This document shows, in pieces, positions 10,847-21,843 of a DNA stretch of 64,000 bases. Under the pieces are notes generated by a model. That model was not told where the DNA came from. It saw only the letters and a list, made by a program, of their open reading frames with translations, and did not search any database. How positions within the stretch are numbered: position 1 is the first letter of the stretch; each line of letters begins with the position of its first letter. This DNA comes from Branchiostoma lanceolatum (lineage: Eukaryota; Chordata; Leptocardii; Amphioxiformes; Branchiostomatidae): the NCBI RefSeq assembly GCF_035083965.1, contig NC_089727.1, forward strand, positions 17,644,769-17,708,768. Direction: 5' to 3'. The position numbers were made by a program, and so were the translations under genes.

Positions 10847-13800
10847 TCACTCGGTCACCGCGACGACTTCCACCAGCCCGTCCTCCAGGCTGGTCGGTGG
10901 GACGATCCGGACGTATGTGGGCTAAGAAAAAAAGAGGGAATAAAAGGTCAGAACTTTCTTTAAGATTCTCTCCCACCTTAAGGAATACTGCATTGCATAG
11001 GCATCATGTTGTTGAGTTCTGATTAGCTTCCGCAGCAGGCTTCATGAATTTAGCCTGAGTACCAGCCTTTTTAGCTTCCGTCCGCTACCCTAGCTCCGCT
11101 GCGCTACCCAAGCTCCGCTGCCGGCGAGGAGCGGAGCTTGGGTAGCGTACGGAAGCTAAAAAGGCTGGTACTCAGGCTATCATGAATTGGCTGTTTTTGG
11201 TTATTGTGTGCTATTTTCTGATTCTTACAGACATGACATATCTTTCTTGACAGATACTTCACCTCTCGGTTTTCTCAGGATTAGCTTACGGTGTCTATTT
11301 TTTACTGGGTCCCGGCTTGATTTTAATCCGTAGCCCGACCGTGCCCCAAAATAGCTCGGTAGCCGCAAGGTGTCCCGCGGGGTCACGCAGGGGGGTCACG
11401 CCCGACGGGGCCCCCTTTTCTAATTGTGACCGAAGCCGTGGGCGCAAGTGAGAGCGCGCGGCTGTCAAACAATGGGACCTGGGATCTAATCCGGGTTGTG
11501 CCCAGAGACATGTCCGAACTTGCGCCCTTGGGAAAGGCACTTGACACGACTTACCTCACTTAACTCAGGTGTAAATGAGTACCCAGCTCATCTAGGGTTA
11601 GGGACGTCCCTCGGATAGGACGTTAAATGGAGGTCCCGTTTTTGGGGAGAGCCACACCCGCGCACCTTAAAGAACCCACCACACCTTTCGAAAAAGAGTA
11701 GGGGCATGCCCCGGTGTGCGATGGTCCAAATCTTACAGTCTGGTCTGGGATGACATCTTGAAAGGTGATAGTAATCTGTTATGTCAATCCTTCCACAAAT
11801 GTGGCAAATCGAAATAAAAATATAAGAAATAAAGCATAAAGAAGGCATTGTACCTCTTTAACACGAGTGCACCATGCGCCAGTGTTGGCGTACAGAACCT
11901 CACGGTCTCCCTTCCCTGCGAACCGTCCTGTTGTCCACTTGTGCGTGTGGCCGAGGACCACCACGTCTTCCCCACAGGTACGGAGGAAATCAGCGTAGTC
12001 GTGAAAAGCCGCCTTGTACATACTGAAGGCTCTCTCCAATCCGTGCTGTGGAAAGATTATCGAACAAGCTGCTAGGAGGTCCAAACCTACACCACTTCTT
12101 TATAACATCACAAGCTATCTGCCACCTAAAAATCAAGACCATAGCACGTCCAGGTCAAAATATACAGAAATTGAAGTTCTGCTGTAGTACCAAGGTCACA
12201 TACTAGGGGGCCCAAAATCGACCTTGAATTTTGGCTTCACAACACCCACCCACATACCAAATATCATCGTTATCCATCCAGAGGTTCTTGAGTTATGCTG
12301 ACTACAATAGTCCGGAAACACACACAGACACACAGACACACAGACACGCCAAAAACAATATCTCCATTTTTCATGGAGATAATAAATAAGAGTTCTATCA
12401 AAGACTTTAAAACTGTAAGCTCGAAGAGGAGGTAGTCTGACTTAGCGACTGGACAGTTTGCGGATCCTATGTTAGACAGTTGGTTGGATATCAAAATACC
12501 AAAACCGTTCATGGCATGCACAATATCATAACGAAAAACACAGGCATACGCTACAGCAGGTGATTCTCGGAGGCTTCGACAAATGCTGTCTACAAGTTTT
12601 TAAAGTTTTTCTTTGAACATTCACGGCTGTGGTGACAAGAAAATTGGTTTCTTACCCTGTCAATGCATCTCTTCACGAGTTGGAATCTGGAGTATTTCTT
12701 TAGGTTGAGGTACTGGTCGTCTCGATAGAAAACAACGTCATCGTCGGTCATTCTTCTCCCGAGAAAGTGCTCCAAGATGATCCGCATAAACTTTTCACTT
12801 CTGTCTCTTGAACAGAGAAGATGGAGCGCCTGTGAACCGAGGAGGTTGTAGACTGCCACTGCTGCAGCAGACATTTTGTCAAGAACCGGCAATGGGTCTC
12901 CATCACGTTTGCTACTTGTACGAGAACTGATGTATCCAAACGGCTCTCCTCCTATCAGGTCTTCTTCTGCCACGCCTCCGTAGGAGTTAAAGATGTCTTC
13001 ATCGTGACCGTGCTCGAATCGAACCCGGTACTGTCGGCCCTCCACTTTGACCTCCAGAACAAGGACACCCCTGACCAGATGGAACCGGTCTCCGCTGGTG
13101 AGACCGAGCTTGTCAGCCATCCAAGGCCTGACGTTGTGGTCGTGGTTGCCCAGAATGTAGTACACGTGAACGCCACTCTGGACTAGAAGCAGAAGGCTTT
13201 GGATGAATTTCTGAGTCGATTCATCACTTTGCCAGCCCTCTACCAGTTCTTGGTCTGTCATAGCGTCTCCATCGTGTGGATGGGCCCACAACTCAAGCAT
13301 ATCGCCGAGAAGTACAAGTGTATGGAGGTTTCCATCTTTCGCAAAATTATCCATAGTATTCAAAAGCCGGTCGATTGTTGCTTGTGAGAATTTCGGTCCG
13401 ACAAGATGGCAGTCGCTCAGTGCTACAATCTGCCTCTTTGGGCTGTCGTAGACATCCATGGAGACAACTACGACTTCTTCTTCTCTGTTCCCTGAAGGAC
13501 GGTCATAATCGGCATTCTGTGGATTCTCTCGGCCCCACACGAGTTGTTTATCTGCTGGTTTTGGATTATAATTTTTCAGATACTGGTGAATCTTCTTCAG
13601 GTATACTTTCGCCTTCGCTTTGTTTAGTGCTCCAGGAGAGTTGACGGCGGGTTCCGGGTCGTAAGGTGCAAAATCGGGGTGGGTAATTTCAACCAGACCG
13701 GTAAGGTCCTTCTGTTTTGCATCTTCTATAGACTCGACTTCATCCTCAGGGCGCAGCTCGAAGTCTTCGAGGAACAGGTCGGTAAGTGCTGCGGCTACTT

Positions 13801-15730
13801 TGGGATCGACTCGAGGGCTCGGAGAACCGGTCTCGACCACCTATCACGATGGGAACAAGGTATCACCACAGGCGTGTAATATGTATGTGATCTGGTGAAC
13901 TTCTGTTAATGAATGAAGACCTTTATTGTACATTCGTGCCCCGAGGGGCTAGATACAGGTCGTTTAACATAAACCTAACTAACATGTAAGTGACATTAAC
14001 AGTGAAATATATACAGTACATGGTTTAAACATACATGGTAGACGAAAGTGATAAGCTAAGCTAATCCAGTAGAGTCAACTTCTTCTCGCTTCTTTGTACA
14101 TGCGTAGATGTATGAACAGATCATGTTTCTGATACAACGGTTGTCTAGACGCAACAAAAATATGAATTTATCCGTTGCGTTTAAATATTCAAAGTATGGG
14201 AATTTCTCATTAATACATTTGAAAAGAACATTTCTTTCTATATCGTAATGTTTACAATCTAAAATGAAGTGCCGCTCATAAGTAACCCCATAACAATAGA
14301 ACGTTTAGCGCTATCATCCGAAATTGAAGAGCAATATGAAAAGTTTATGGGAAGCGTTCATGCCATGATAGATAAAAGTCCTTATCCAACAGCCAACTAC
14401 GCCGATAAACAACATGTGTTCCTTGTAACCTTCGGCCATAACAGTAGAGTGTACCGTTCAAATGCATTCTCTGTCGCCTCTGTTCTGCTTAATCATTGGC
14501 AACTTTTATTACTGTATAAAAAGAGTAATACACTTATTCTGTATGCTATTTGTCGCATGTAACATCTAATCATACCTCTGCTTGTTTGGATCCGCCGCAT
14601 CCCATGACGAGTGTTGTGTTACCCAGTCACCGACTTCTGAGCCGCTTTGGTGTTCCTCAACAGTTGCTCGTTCGACAAAAGCGAGAACAACTGGCAACTA
14701 GGCCAAACAACCTTTTATATGATGCTATATTCTCTCTATCTCCGGTCCCCATAGAAGCTGTTTCTAATATGAACTAAACTCTAAGCTGTAGCCAAGGAAA
14801 GGAAGATAAATTCTTTGTCCTTCGTCAAGCTTCAGTGAATAGCGGGATCATGCCGGATTTATCCTTTATGGCATATACTTAGTAATACCGTAGAGCCAGA
14901 GAGTAAATTCAAGGAAACAGGACTAGAGTTCCCCACTGTTGTTAGCCAACATCGGCTACATAGCTTCCGGCTATTATCTATGTTGTTATTCTAAGGACAT
15001 ATGTTATGTAAACACAGACTAGACTACTGCATAGGAACTAATGCACAGTTTCAACTCTCGTCACTGATAACATCACATGAATGTTAATCTTATGGATGAC
15101 TATTAAATCTGATGCAAGAGTACGAAAAAAGATCGGTGCCTAAATTTAGAAAGGGAAGACACTGGAAAATGTGGAACAGCCACGTTTAGAGTTTGGTTAC
15201 TGAATGGTTCCTCATATATAATAAGTGTAACATCTACAGACAATTGATGAGATTTAACTTCATTATAATTAGGATAACCTACCACCTCTACTGGATAAAA
15301 CGTTACACCATGTATTCACGCATTGATTGACAAGAAATCAAAGATCTCATACCTCCGTAGAATACATATAGTTTTTATTTTATTTCTTGGTGGTTTATTC
15401 ATGATTGTGAAGTTCTCGCCAATTTTGTCTTTGTGTTTTCTTACCTATACAACTCAGAACCCTCTCAAGCCAACTTTCCCATATCTTGTCAATCTCCACC
15501 TCACATTCTGCCACTGTACAATATTCAAATAAATGCGAACACACACCAAGACAAGCAAACCGACACACGGACCGACTTGCGTGGATGAAAACACGGACAG
15601 TTGAATTTTGGGAGATACTCAGGTTTCAGTTTTAGATGACGCCTGTAGGTTTATGTTCTTCATACAGTGGATTTTGTCTACGTACCGAAGAGAACGGTGC
15701 ACGCACCAGTTCTTCCGCGACAGTGGCCAT
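10847..15730 (-). CDS. Calcineurin-like metallophosphoesterase, four coding exons
   Basis: Predicted two-metal phosphoesterase, substrate unknown. Coding exons are 15686-15730, 12656-13840, 11854-12045 and 10847-10921; all junctions are phase 0 with AG/GT borders, giving 498 residues. The full metal-ligand set is visible: SDCHL (~156), GDMLE (~193), GNHDH (~247), EHGHDED (~291) and GHTHK (~449, in the third exon). This pattern and the order resemble LpxH/UDP-diacylglucosamine hydrolase-type enzymes, but a large N-terminal part before the fold is extra. The long open frame begins at a GTG directly after an acceptor (GATAG), so I place the start in the upstream exon, whose ATG has context ACCATGG and donor GTACGT. 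No signal peptide or TM segment. Family certain from motifs; substrate unassigned. Confidence 0.85.
11051..11179. mobile_element. Foldback MITE with 9-bp target duplication
   Basis: 129 bp, nearly a complete palindrome. Ends TAGCCTGAGTACCAGCC and GGCTGGTACTCAGGCTA, flanked by TCATGAATT at 11042-11050 and 11180-11188. A 9-bp duplication fits Mutator-like elements. It lies in the last intron of the phosphoesterase gene. Confidence 0.8.
11258..11435. mobile_element. Partial copy of the 37878 MITE family
   Basis: Shares CTCGGTTTTCTCAGGATTA...ACTGGGTCC...TTGATTTTAA...CTCGGTAGCCG...TAATTGTGACC with the element at 37878-38167, but lacks its left end. Confidence 0.55.
11440..11770 (+). mobile_element. 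tRNA-derived SINE
   Basis: tRNA-like head with B box (GGATCTAATCC), then CTTGGGAAAGGCACTTGACAC, GGGACGTCCCTCGGATAGGA and AGAACCCACCACACC. The same body is at 34552 and, reversed, at 53925. Confidence 0.65.
12150..12385 (+). repeat. Dispersed repeat ending ATCTCCATTTTTCATGGAGAT
   Basis: Contains CATCCAGAGGTTCTTGAGTT, an ACACACAGAC-rich stretch and a terminal short hairpin (TCTCCATTTTTCATGGAGA). Homologous copies lie at 23868 (reverse), 42700 and 44700 (reverse). No coding capacity. It lies in the phosphoesterase intron between exons 2 and 3. Confidence 0.6.
13900..14285 (-). mobile_element. 5'-truncated LINE 3' end
   Basis: On the minus strand a frame reads ERHFILDC..Y.IERN and later IFLLRLDNRC, the Cys/His-rich tail typical of CR1/L2-type ORF2 C termini, then a stop. 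The 3' UTR is shared with 1555-1745 and ends in ATTC units. It lies in phosphoesterase intron 1. Confidence 0.65.
14286..15560. other. Phosphoesterase intron 1, unassigned
   Basis: The plus-strand open frame at 14289-14562 and others here have no motif I recognise. No splice-supported exon was found. GC falls to AT-rich levels. Confidence 0.3.
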
Positions 15731-16450
15731 GGTAGTCCGCACCAAAAAAGGGACGAAAGGGTTTCGAGGGTCTGGGTTTGAGTTCACATTTCTCAAAATG
15801 TGCTTCGAACTGACATTGAATACTAACATGGCGTATGAATCGGTGTGTTTTGGGTGGAAATTGCGTTCGATCCGAGCCTTACTTCCGGATATCCATACGC
15901 GTTGAAGGTAAACTGTCCCTTTGACCCAGATTGACCTTTGTTGCGTTCTTTTGGCCGTGTTGCATTATGCGCGTCGGGTTATTGTGAAAATCACAGTGGT
16001 AGGAATTTCCTTATAATGGGCTTGATTATACCTTGGATTTTTCTCTTTCTGACACTAACAGTCATTTTCGTGTCAAAAAATTTTGTGATGTGTTTAGTTC
16101 CACGGAAAAATGCAAAATTTTGCGCCTCATTCTTTACGGAAAAATACTTTCTCCGTCTTATATTTACTACAATTACAAATGTTGAAGAAACCGAAACTCG
16201 GGTTTTCTTGTAGCTAGAGGGATATCCTTCATTCCCATTCACAGTTGTTTTGGCTCAGAAGTATTTCCTGGAAGAGACGGTCGCTAGACTTGGGGGTGTG
16301 CAAACTCGAATTGAGACCCAAAATAAACTAGGGGATGCCCCCAGAACTCCGAATGAGCCATGCTGTCGACCATGCGAAAAGTGAAGACCGAGCATGGCTT
16401 GAGTACGGTCGGAAGTCTCGTTGCATATAGGAGGCTGCTTGCTAGTGTTG
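15570..16450. repeat. Duplicated exon-1/promoter segments
   Basis: Plus-strand 15575-15700 (GCGTGGATGAAAACACGGAC ... ATTTTGTCTACGTACCGAAG) matches 21700-21825. Separately, 16330-16430 (GAATGAGCCATGCTGTCGAC ... GAAAAGTGAAGACCGAGCATG) matches 21830-21895. The 16.4-kb copy still encodes a version of the first residues of the 21842 gene (MLSTMRKVKTEHGLSTVG) but has no donor where that gene has one, so it looks like a dead first exon. 16250-16330 is also the paralog of the MITE insertion site at 1780-1850 and 2279-2300. Confidence 0.6.
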
Positions 16451-17200
16451 TCAATATTGTCCTCTTCTGCGCATACATTGCTGTGTTGTAAACACAAGTC
16501 AGGACAATACATGTCTTTGAAGGGCATAGTGGGCTTAGTTGCATTCCTTGTATGGGGTATGACTCATGTACTAAGAAGAATGTAAATGCAGTACAGCAAA
16601 CTCAGTCTGGAACTCACTTATTTGTACCTGGTCATCTTTATCTAAACTCGGAATGTATAACACCGTTTGAAAGCATTTTTCTGCGGAGCAAGAGTCATCC
16701 AAATGATCGAATCAATTTAGTATCTAAAACATAATTCCGAAACCAGGTGTATTTGTTGAAAATGTTCGGTACAACATGATTAATAATTTCCCTTCCAACA
16801 TCTGCTTGGAGAATAGGACGTTCAAGCAGTAAGTGTAGATATTGGCAACACCTTTTATAATACATGTGTGCATATTAGAATAAAGATTGTTCTTTGACAG
16901 AACGTTAAATGAGCATTTTCCCGCTCATTTCATTCGGCACATGTGCGAAGAAATCATTCTCACATCCGGTTAGTTGTTTTATTCACCAAAATATTTGAGG
17001 GTTGCTCCCTCGCAAGAATACCAAAACGTTACGTGTGTAAATCACAATCATTTATTGGAAATGATACAGTGCAACAAATAGAAAAAATCTTTTAACAGAA
17101 AACATGTACAAGGTTAATCTAAAACTTATAACATCTTTGAACTCCAAGTTAGAATGATTATATAGAAGTTAGTACTAAGATTATCGGTCAAAATCAAATA

Positions 17201-17377
17201 CTGTAAATGCAGAAATGTCCGCGGTAGTTTTATATTCGCGGTTTTCGCGGTTTACCGTGAACTCAAAACCACAGCGAAAAGCAGTTCCATTGAGTGACTG
17301 TAGCGCTACCATCGTTTCAAACGCGAACTCAAAACCACCGCGAAATTAAATCCCCGCGAACATTTCTGTATTTACAG
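17201..17377. mobile_element. TA-flanked MITE, 177 bp
   Basis: Ends CTGTAAATGCAGAAATGT and ACATTTCTGTATTTACAG, flanked by TA. Internal GCGGTTTTCGCGGTTTACCG words are typical of a common mariner-like MITE. The duplicated region near 27060 has only TCAAATACAATA, i.e. the empty TA site, so insertion followed the duplication. Confidence 0.85.
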
Positions 17378-17708
17378 TACAATAACTTCAATAACTAATA
17401 TCTACTGACACATCCAAATTTATAAGAGCTTCAACAAACAGAACCGATACCTTTCTGTACAACAGGGACAAAATCTAGCTCTATCATCAATGGTTAAACA
17501 TTGCAGAAAATATCTAAACATCTAAGGCCTTAAACGATTCGATTCGTCAATCATAGAAGAGTACACTTTGCCATATGTTTGGGCTCGTTTCAATGAGCAG
17601 ATCGAAAGACACACTTTTCTACCTCTCGTTTCAGCTACGTATACCCTAACACATACGCTATACTTAGTAACTCTCTATGGTTGTTACACTGATATGCATG
17701 GCAGTTCG

Positions 17709-18680
17709 CTAGTGTTGAGTTCGCATGTGTTGTTTCAGACTATCCAGCAGGCTGAAGGATTCCATACACTTCTCACACTGGTACGGTTTCTCACCAGTAT
17801 GAGTTCGCACGTGTCTCTTTAGAGTACCCAGCCGACTGAATCGTTTGCCACACTTCTCACACAGGTACGGTTTCTCACCAGTGTGGGTCTGAATGTGGTT
17901 TTTCAGAGTACCCAGCCCACTGAACTGTTTGCCGCACTCCTCACATCTATACAGTTTCTCACCAGTGTGAGTTCGCATGTGAGTCTTTAGAACATACAGC
18001 TGACTGAAGCTTTTGTTGCAGTTTTCACACTGGTACGGTTTCTCACCACTGTGAGTTCGCATATGTTGTTTCAGATAACAAGGCAGGCTGAAGGATTTCA
18101 TACATTTCTCACATTGGTAGGGTTTCTCACCAGTGTGAGTCTGCATGTGGGTCTTTAGAGTACTGAGCCGACTGAACTGTTTGCCACACTCCTCACATCT
18201 GTACGGCTTTTCACCAGTGTGAGTTCGCATGTGAGTCTTTAGAGCACCCAGCTCACTGAACTGACTGCCACACTCCTTACACTGGTACGGTTTCTCACCA
18301 GTGTGAGTCCGCACGTGTATCTTTAGAGTACTCAGCCGACTGAACTGTTTGCCACACTCCTTACACTGGTACGGTTTCTCACCAGTGTGAGTACGAATAT
18401 GGTTCTTCAGAGTACTCAGCTCACTGAAACGTTTGCCGCAATCCTCACATCTGTACGGCTTCTCACCAGTGTGAGTCCGCTTGTGTCTAATCAGATCTCT
18501 CTGCAAACTGAACTGCTTGTTGCATTCCTCACAGTTGTGTTGTTTCTCCCTTGTTTCATTTCTTGTTTTTTCACCAGTGCAGGGCTGCGTTTGTATATCC
18601 ATGTTGTTGATCTCATCGCTGCCACGCTGTGGCTTGTTGTTGTTGATAAAACATTCCCCAAGCTTTTTACTGTTCTCCAT
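17709..18680 (-). CDS. C2H2 zinc-finger protein, 10 fingers
   Basis: Probable sequence-specific nuclear DNA-binding protein of 323 residues in one coding exon. I chose the ATG at 18678-18680 (MENSKKLGEC) because a splice-acceptor-like TTTATACAG followed by CCATTGG lies just upstream and is conserved in the paralog at 28872; an upstream in-frame ATG at 18722 precedes that acceptor. After a poorly structured leader of about 46 residues come ten fingers joined by TGEKPY linkers, the last ending H-x4-H (HMRTQH). No KRAB, SCAN or BTB domain is seen. Helices often read SELSTLKNH or SRLSTLKTH. Tandem paralog of the 16-finger gene downstream; targets unknown. Confidence 0.88.
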   Translation of the reverse strand: MENSKKLGECFINNNKPQRGSDEINNMDIQTQPCTGEKTRNETREKQHNCEECNKQFSLQRDLIRHKRTHTGEKPYRCEDCGKRFSELSTLKNHIRTHTGEKPYQCKECGKQFSRLSTLKIHVRTHTGEKPYQCKECGSQFSELGALKTHMRTHTGEKPYRCEECGKQFSRLSTLKTHMQTHTGEKPYQCEKCMKSFSLPCYLKQHMRTHSGEKPYQCENCNKSFSQLYVLKTHMRTHTGEKLYRCEECGKQFSGLGTLKNHIQTHTGEKPYLCEKCGKRFSRLGTLKRHVRTHTGEKPYQCEKCMESFSLLDSLKQHMRTQH

Positions 18681-19144
18681 GACGGCCCAATGGCTGTATA
18701 AAGAGAGATGTTCAGTCAACATAATTCATCGAAAGGGCGCAGAACACAATACACCTTTCTCACGTGGCGGACATGATAGAAGGAAGACGAGGCCAATGAG
18801 GCAAAGAAGCAACAAAAAATTGCAGATTTAGTTTTCCTCCTAAATAACATTACGTTTTAAAATTTGATATCCAGGTATCGATATCATAACTAATGTAATG
18901 CACAAAAAAGATCCAATAATTTATAGTTTCGGTGACCCGTCCCATAGTCCCCGCCCTCCTCCGTCAAAACGTAGAAATGCAAATATTTGACGGTCATGGA
19001 ACCACTTCCTCATCGGTCGATTCTCTAATTATCAGGTAATCATTGGCTAAACTATAATTGTGATTGACATCGGTCTAATGTTTGGCACAAGGGCCTCGTT
19101 TCCATTCTATCATGTCCGCCGCGTGAGAAAGGTCTATATGGTCA

Positions 19145-19332
19145 ATAAGCCCATTCGTAGATTCGAGTACGCATGTGCTGTGTCAAAGGTGAAAGCCCCT
19201 GAGACGCAGTTAAAAGCAATGCGGGCATTGTTTGATATGCAAATTAAGGCAATGCTCGAGACATAACTTTCTATAAGGCAGGGCCTTCACCTTTGACACT
19301 GCACATGCACACTCGAATATACGAATGGGCTT
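19145..19332. mobile_element. Palindromic MITE, AAGCCCATTCG ends
   Basis: Arms TAAGCCCATTCGTA and TACGAATGGGCTTA, flanked by TA. Each arm continues inward to TGTCAAAGGTGAAAGCCCC and its complement. About 55 bp of near-perfect arm on each side. Confidence 0.75.
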
Positions 19333-19354
19333 ATACTGGTTCGGGTATAAAAGG

Positions 19355-19548
19355 GCCGTATAAGCTAGTTCGGAGTTGTTACTACGCATGTGCAGTGTCA
19401 AAGGTGAAGGCCCCCGGCTTGAAAACAGTGCTCGTCTCGACATTGTCTAGATTTGCATCACAACACCCCGCCGGGTTTTGTTCACGTCTGGGGGGCCTTC
19501 ACCTTTGACACTGCACATGCGTAGTAAGAACTCCGAACTAGCTTATAG
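19355..19548. mobile_element. Palindromic MITE, TAAGCTAGTTCGGAG ends
   Basis: Arms start TATAAGCTAGTTCGGAGTT and end AACTCCGAACTAGCTTATA, and include ACTACGCATGTGCAG and TGTCAAAGGTGAAGGCCCC. Same family core as the adjacent element but with different outer ends. Other relatives: 29090-29310, 32240-32310, 54640-54815. Confidence 0.75.
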
Positions 19549-19559
19549 ATTCTTCTGTG

Positions 19560-20100
19560 CCTCATAGCAAGGTAGTCTTCGCACATCTGACTGCAACCGT
19601 TTTAAAAGCTATTTAGTGAGGATGCTCCTACCGTACTTGATGACAACGAGTTCCATTCTACTATGGTTCTCGGAAAATACGAATTTTTGAACACATCAAT
19701 CCTTGGCTGATAAGACTAGAACTTAAAAGCATGACTATTTCTAGTGCTCTTCTGAGCTGGCATTAGATACTTATAAGTCGGTACGTCCACAAGTTACGTA
19801 TACGTATACTTACAATATACGTAACGCTCCAAACCATTCAAAAGACTGCAGGATGTCTTGATGTCCGCGTCTTCAGAGCCGGAAAGTAACCCGGAAACTG
19901 ATAGGAATTGTGGCCATGGCGGATTGTAACAGCTGTGACCTTTTATCCTGATATGTAATCATAATCAAATTTAATTAGTAGTAGATTAAGTACTTTGCGC
20001 TGATTGGTTGGAATATATTATGATGATCATCAGTTATTGGTAACGATCCCATAGCCCATATCATGTATGTATGTGTGTGTTTGTTTGTGTGTGTGTGTTT

Positions 20101-20145
<45 letters not shown>

Positions 20146-21700
20146 TGCACGTGTGTGTAACTCGAGAATCTGTTGATGGACGTATGATATAGGGTAAGTG
20201 TATAATTGTGTGTTTATAAACACGTACATTGAGCTTGGTGTGCAACAAGTCGTACTAGAGGCTCTAGTCTCTTTGTCAACATTTAACGGGAACACGGTCC
20301 ATGCATGTCCAGACATACATTCTTGAAGCATACGCACAGTCCTTCTGTAAAGGGTAACATGTATTTTGTACCGTGACTAAATTCAGCTTCAATTTGTAAT
20401 GTAACAGTTACTCATATTACTGAAATCAAAGCTTCACGGGCGTGTAAATTTCATATTTCTAGCGTTTCGGCGTTACGACACGAGAAAGCGACGGCTGCGT
20501 TTTTTTCGTGCTAGTGGCACAAGGAATGGTAAATCGTTATAACGTATACCAAACTATAAAAATACTAGGTTATTGTTGGATAAAGCAGTCTTGAAATGTT
20601 GGAGGTTGTGAGAAAAAAAGCCCAGTCTTCAAGTTCGCTAGGATTAAGTGACCAATGATACACAGAACTATATTATACTGACCAATGGCTAACGTTTATC
20701 TGACAAAGAAAGATTATTTATTTCTGTGCAACATAACAACAGACAACCAATCTCTATCACAACCACAAGTCGGTTGCTATTTTATTATGCCCGTTCATGA
20801 TGCAAAAGATAAAACGGTTCGAACCGTTTCGGCGAAATAAGTCGAAGTATTTGTCAACATGATCATATGAACGCCCCGAAACGGGTTCGTTCCGTTTTAT
20901 TCCCCCCGAGGTAGTCTATAACGGTTCAGAATAAAATAGTTTCGGGGAATTGTCATCATGAACGCAATAGCGTCGTGAAATTGTTTTGCCTCAGTGTTTA
21001 TGACGTCGTACACCGGGTACGTAGACTCATAGTCCGAAGCGTCACTCTTGGTGTACGTAGTAAAGTCAGGAATGATTAGAGACACATCACAACAAAATGT
21101 GAACCAGCACACCCTATCGTATTCTTAAAGAATCATCCAAATTATCCTATTTAGGAAATATTTGTATTCTATATTTCCGTAGAGATAGGGAAGCTAATCC
21201 TTTTAAATTTCTCCAGTGCCAACACGATTTCTCACGGATGGCCCCCTTTCCAGAACGCACAATGTGAGATCATTCCTCCTCCTCCCACGATGCGTTCGAA
21301 CGCCATGTTTACCGCAGTTGCCATGGACACGGATTCGAATTCTACACATTCGACAACTTCGTGCGCCTCCGAACAAGGTCAGGAAAAGTTTTCTCTCTCT
21401 TGTTTTTGGTGAAAATTTGGCACAAAAACTTTTGAAAAGTCACAAACGTCAGTCATCCCTTACCTATAGGTGTTGTTTACATGCCAGTATGGCAGCTAAA
21501 CCGTTTAAAAGCGTTCATATCTGGCAACACCAAGCACAAAAAGTTCGTAGAGTTCGAACCGATTTGGTTATCGCCAAGGTCACATGATGTACCAAAGTTA
21601 CTATCGTTGGTAATGACACTTTCGCTCTGAAGGAAGACAGTTGAATCTTCCTAATACTCATAAGGTATTGAAGACAGTTTGTACTATGGGTAAACATCTT
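19560..21700. other. Spacer between duplicated block and orphan gene
   Basis: 19815-20040 matches 29470-29700 and is the outer end of the tandem duplication. 20065-20160 is a GT microsatellite. 20340-21700 has no exon I can support; open frames there lack motifs. Confidence 0.4.
20065..20160. repeat. GT/TG microsatellite
   Basis: Nearly continuous TG dinucleotides with TTTG and GCGCGTGCACG interruptions. Confidence 0.95.
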
Positions 21701-21819
21701 GCGTGGATGAAAACATGGACAGTTAAATTTTGGAAGATACTCATACTCAGGTTTCAGTTTTCGATTACGCCTGTAGGTTTGGGTTGTTCTGAGATCGAGA
21801 AAAGATTTTGTCTACCTAC

Positions 21820-21843
21820 CGAAGAAATCTCCAACTGAGCCAT
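21820..21843 (-). pseudogene. Possible copy of the phosphoesterase first exon
   Basis: Minus-strand ATG GCT CAG... encodes MAQLEISS then donor GTAGGTAGACAAAATC, matching the phosphoesterase first exon end (SS then GTACGTAGACAAAATC at 15670-15686). No downstream phosphoesterase exons are found on the minus strand between here and the functional gene's own exons, so this is probably a duplicated orphan exon. Its ATG overlaps the plus-strand ATG of the 204-residue gene within one CATG. Confidence 0.45.

Noticed and set aside
13838-13840. GTG as the start codon of the phosphoesterase
   Set aside because: It directly follows a splice acceptor and a TAG in the same frame; an ATG exon upstream at 15686-15730 with a good donor fits in phase.
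14289-14562. Plus-strand frame of about 90 residues in phosphoesterase intron 1
   Set aside because: No splice signals, no motif, and it abuts a truncated LINE on the other strand.
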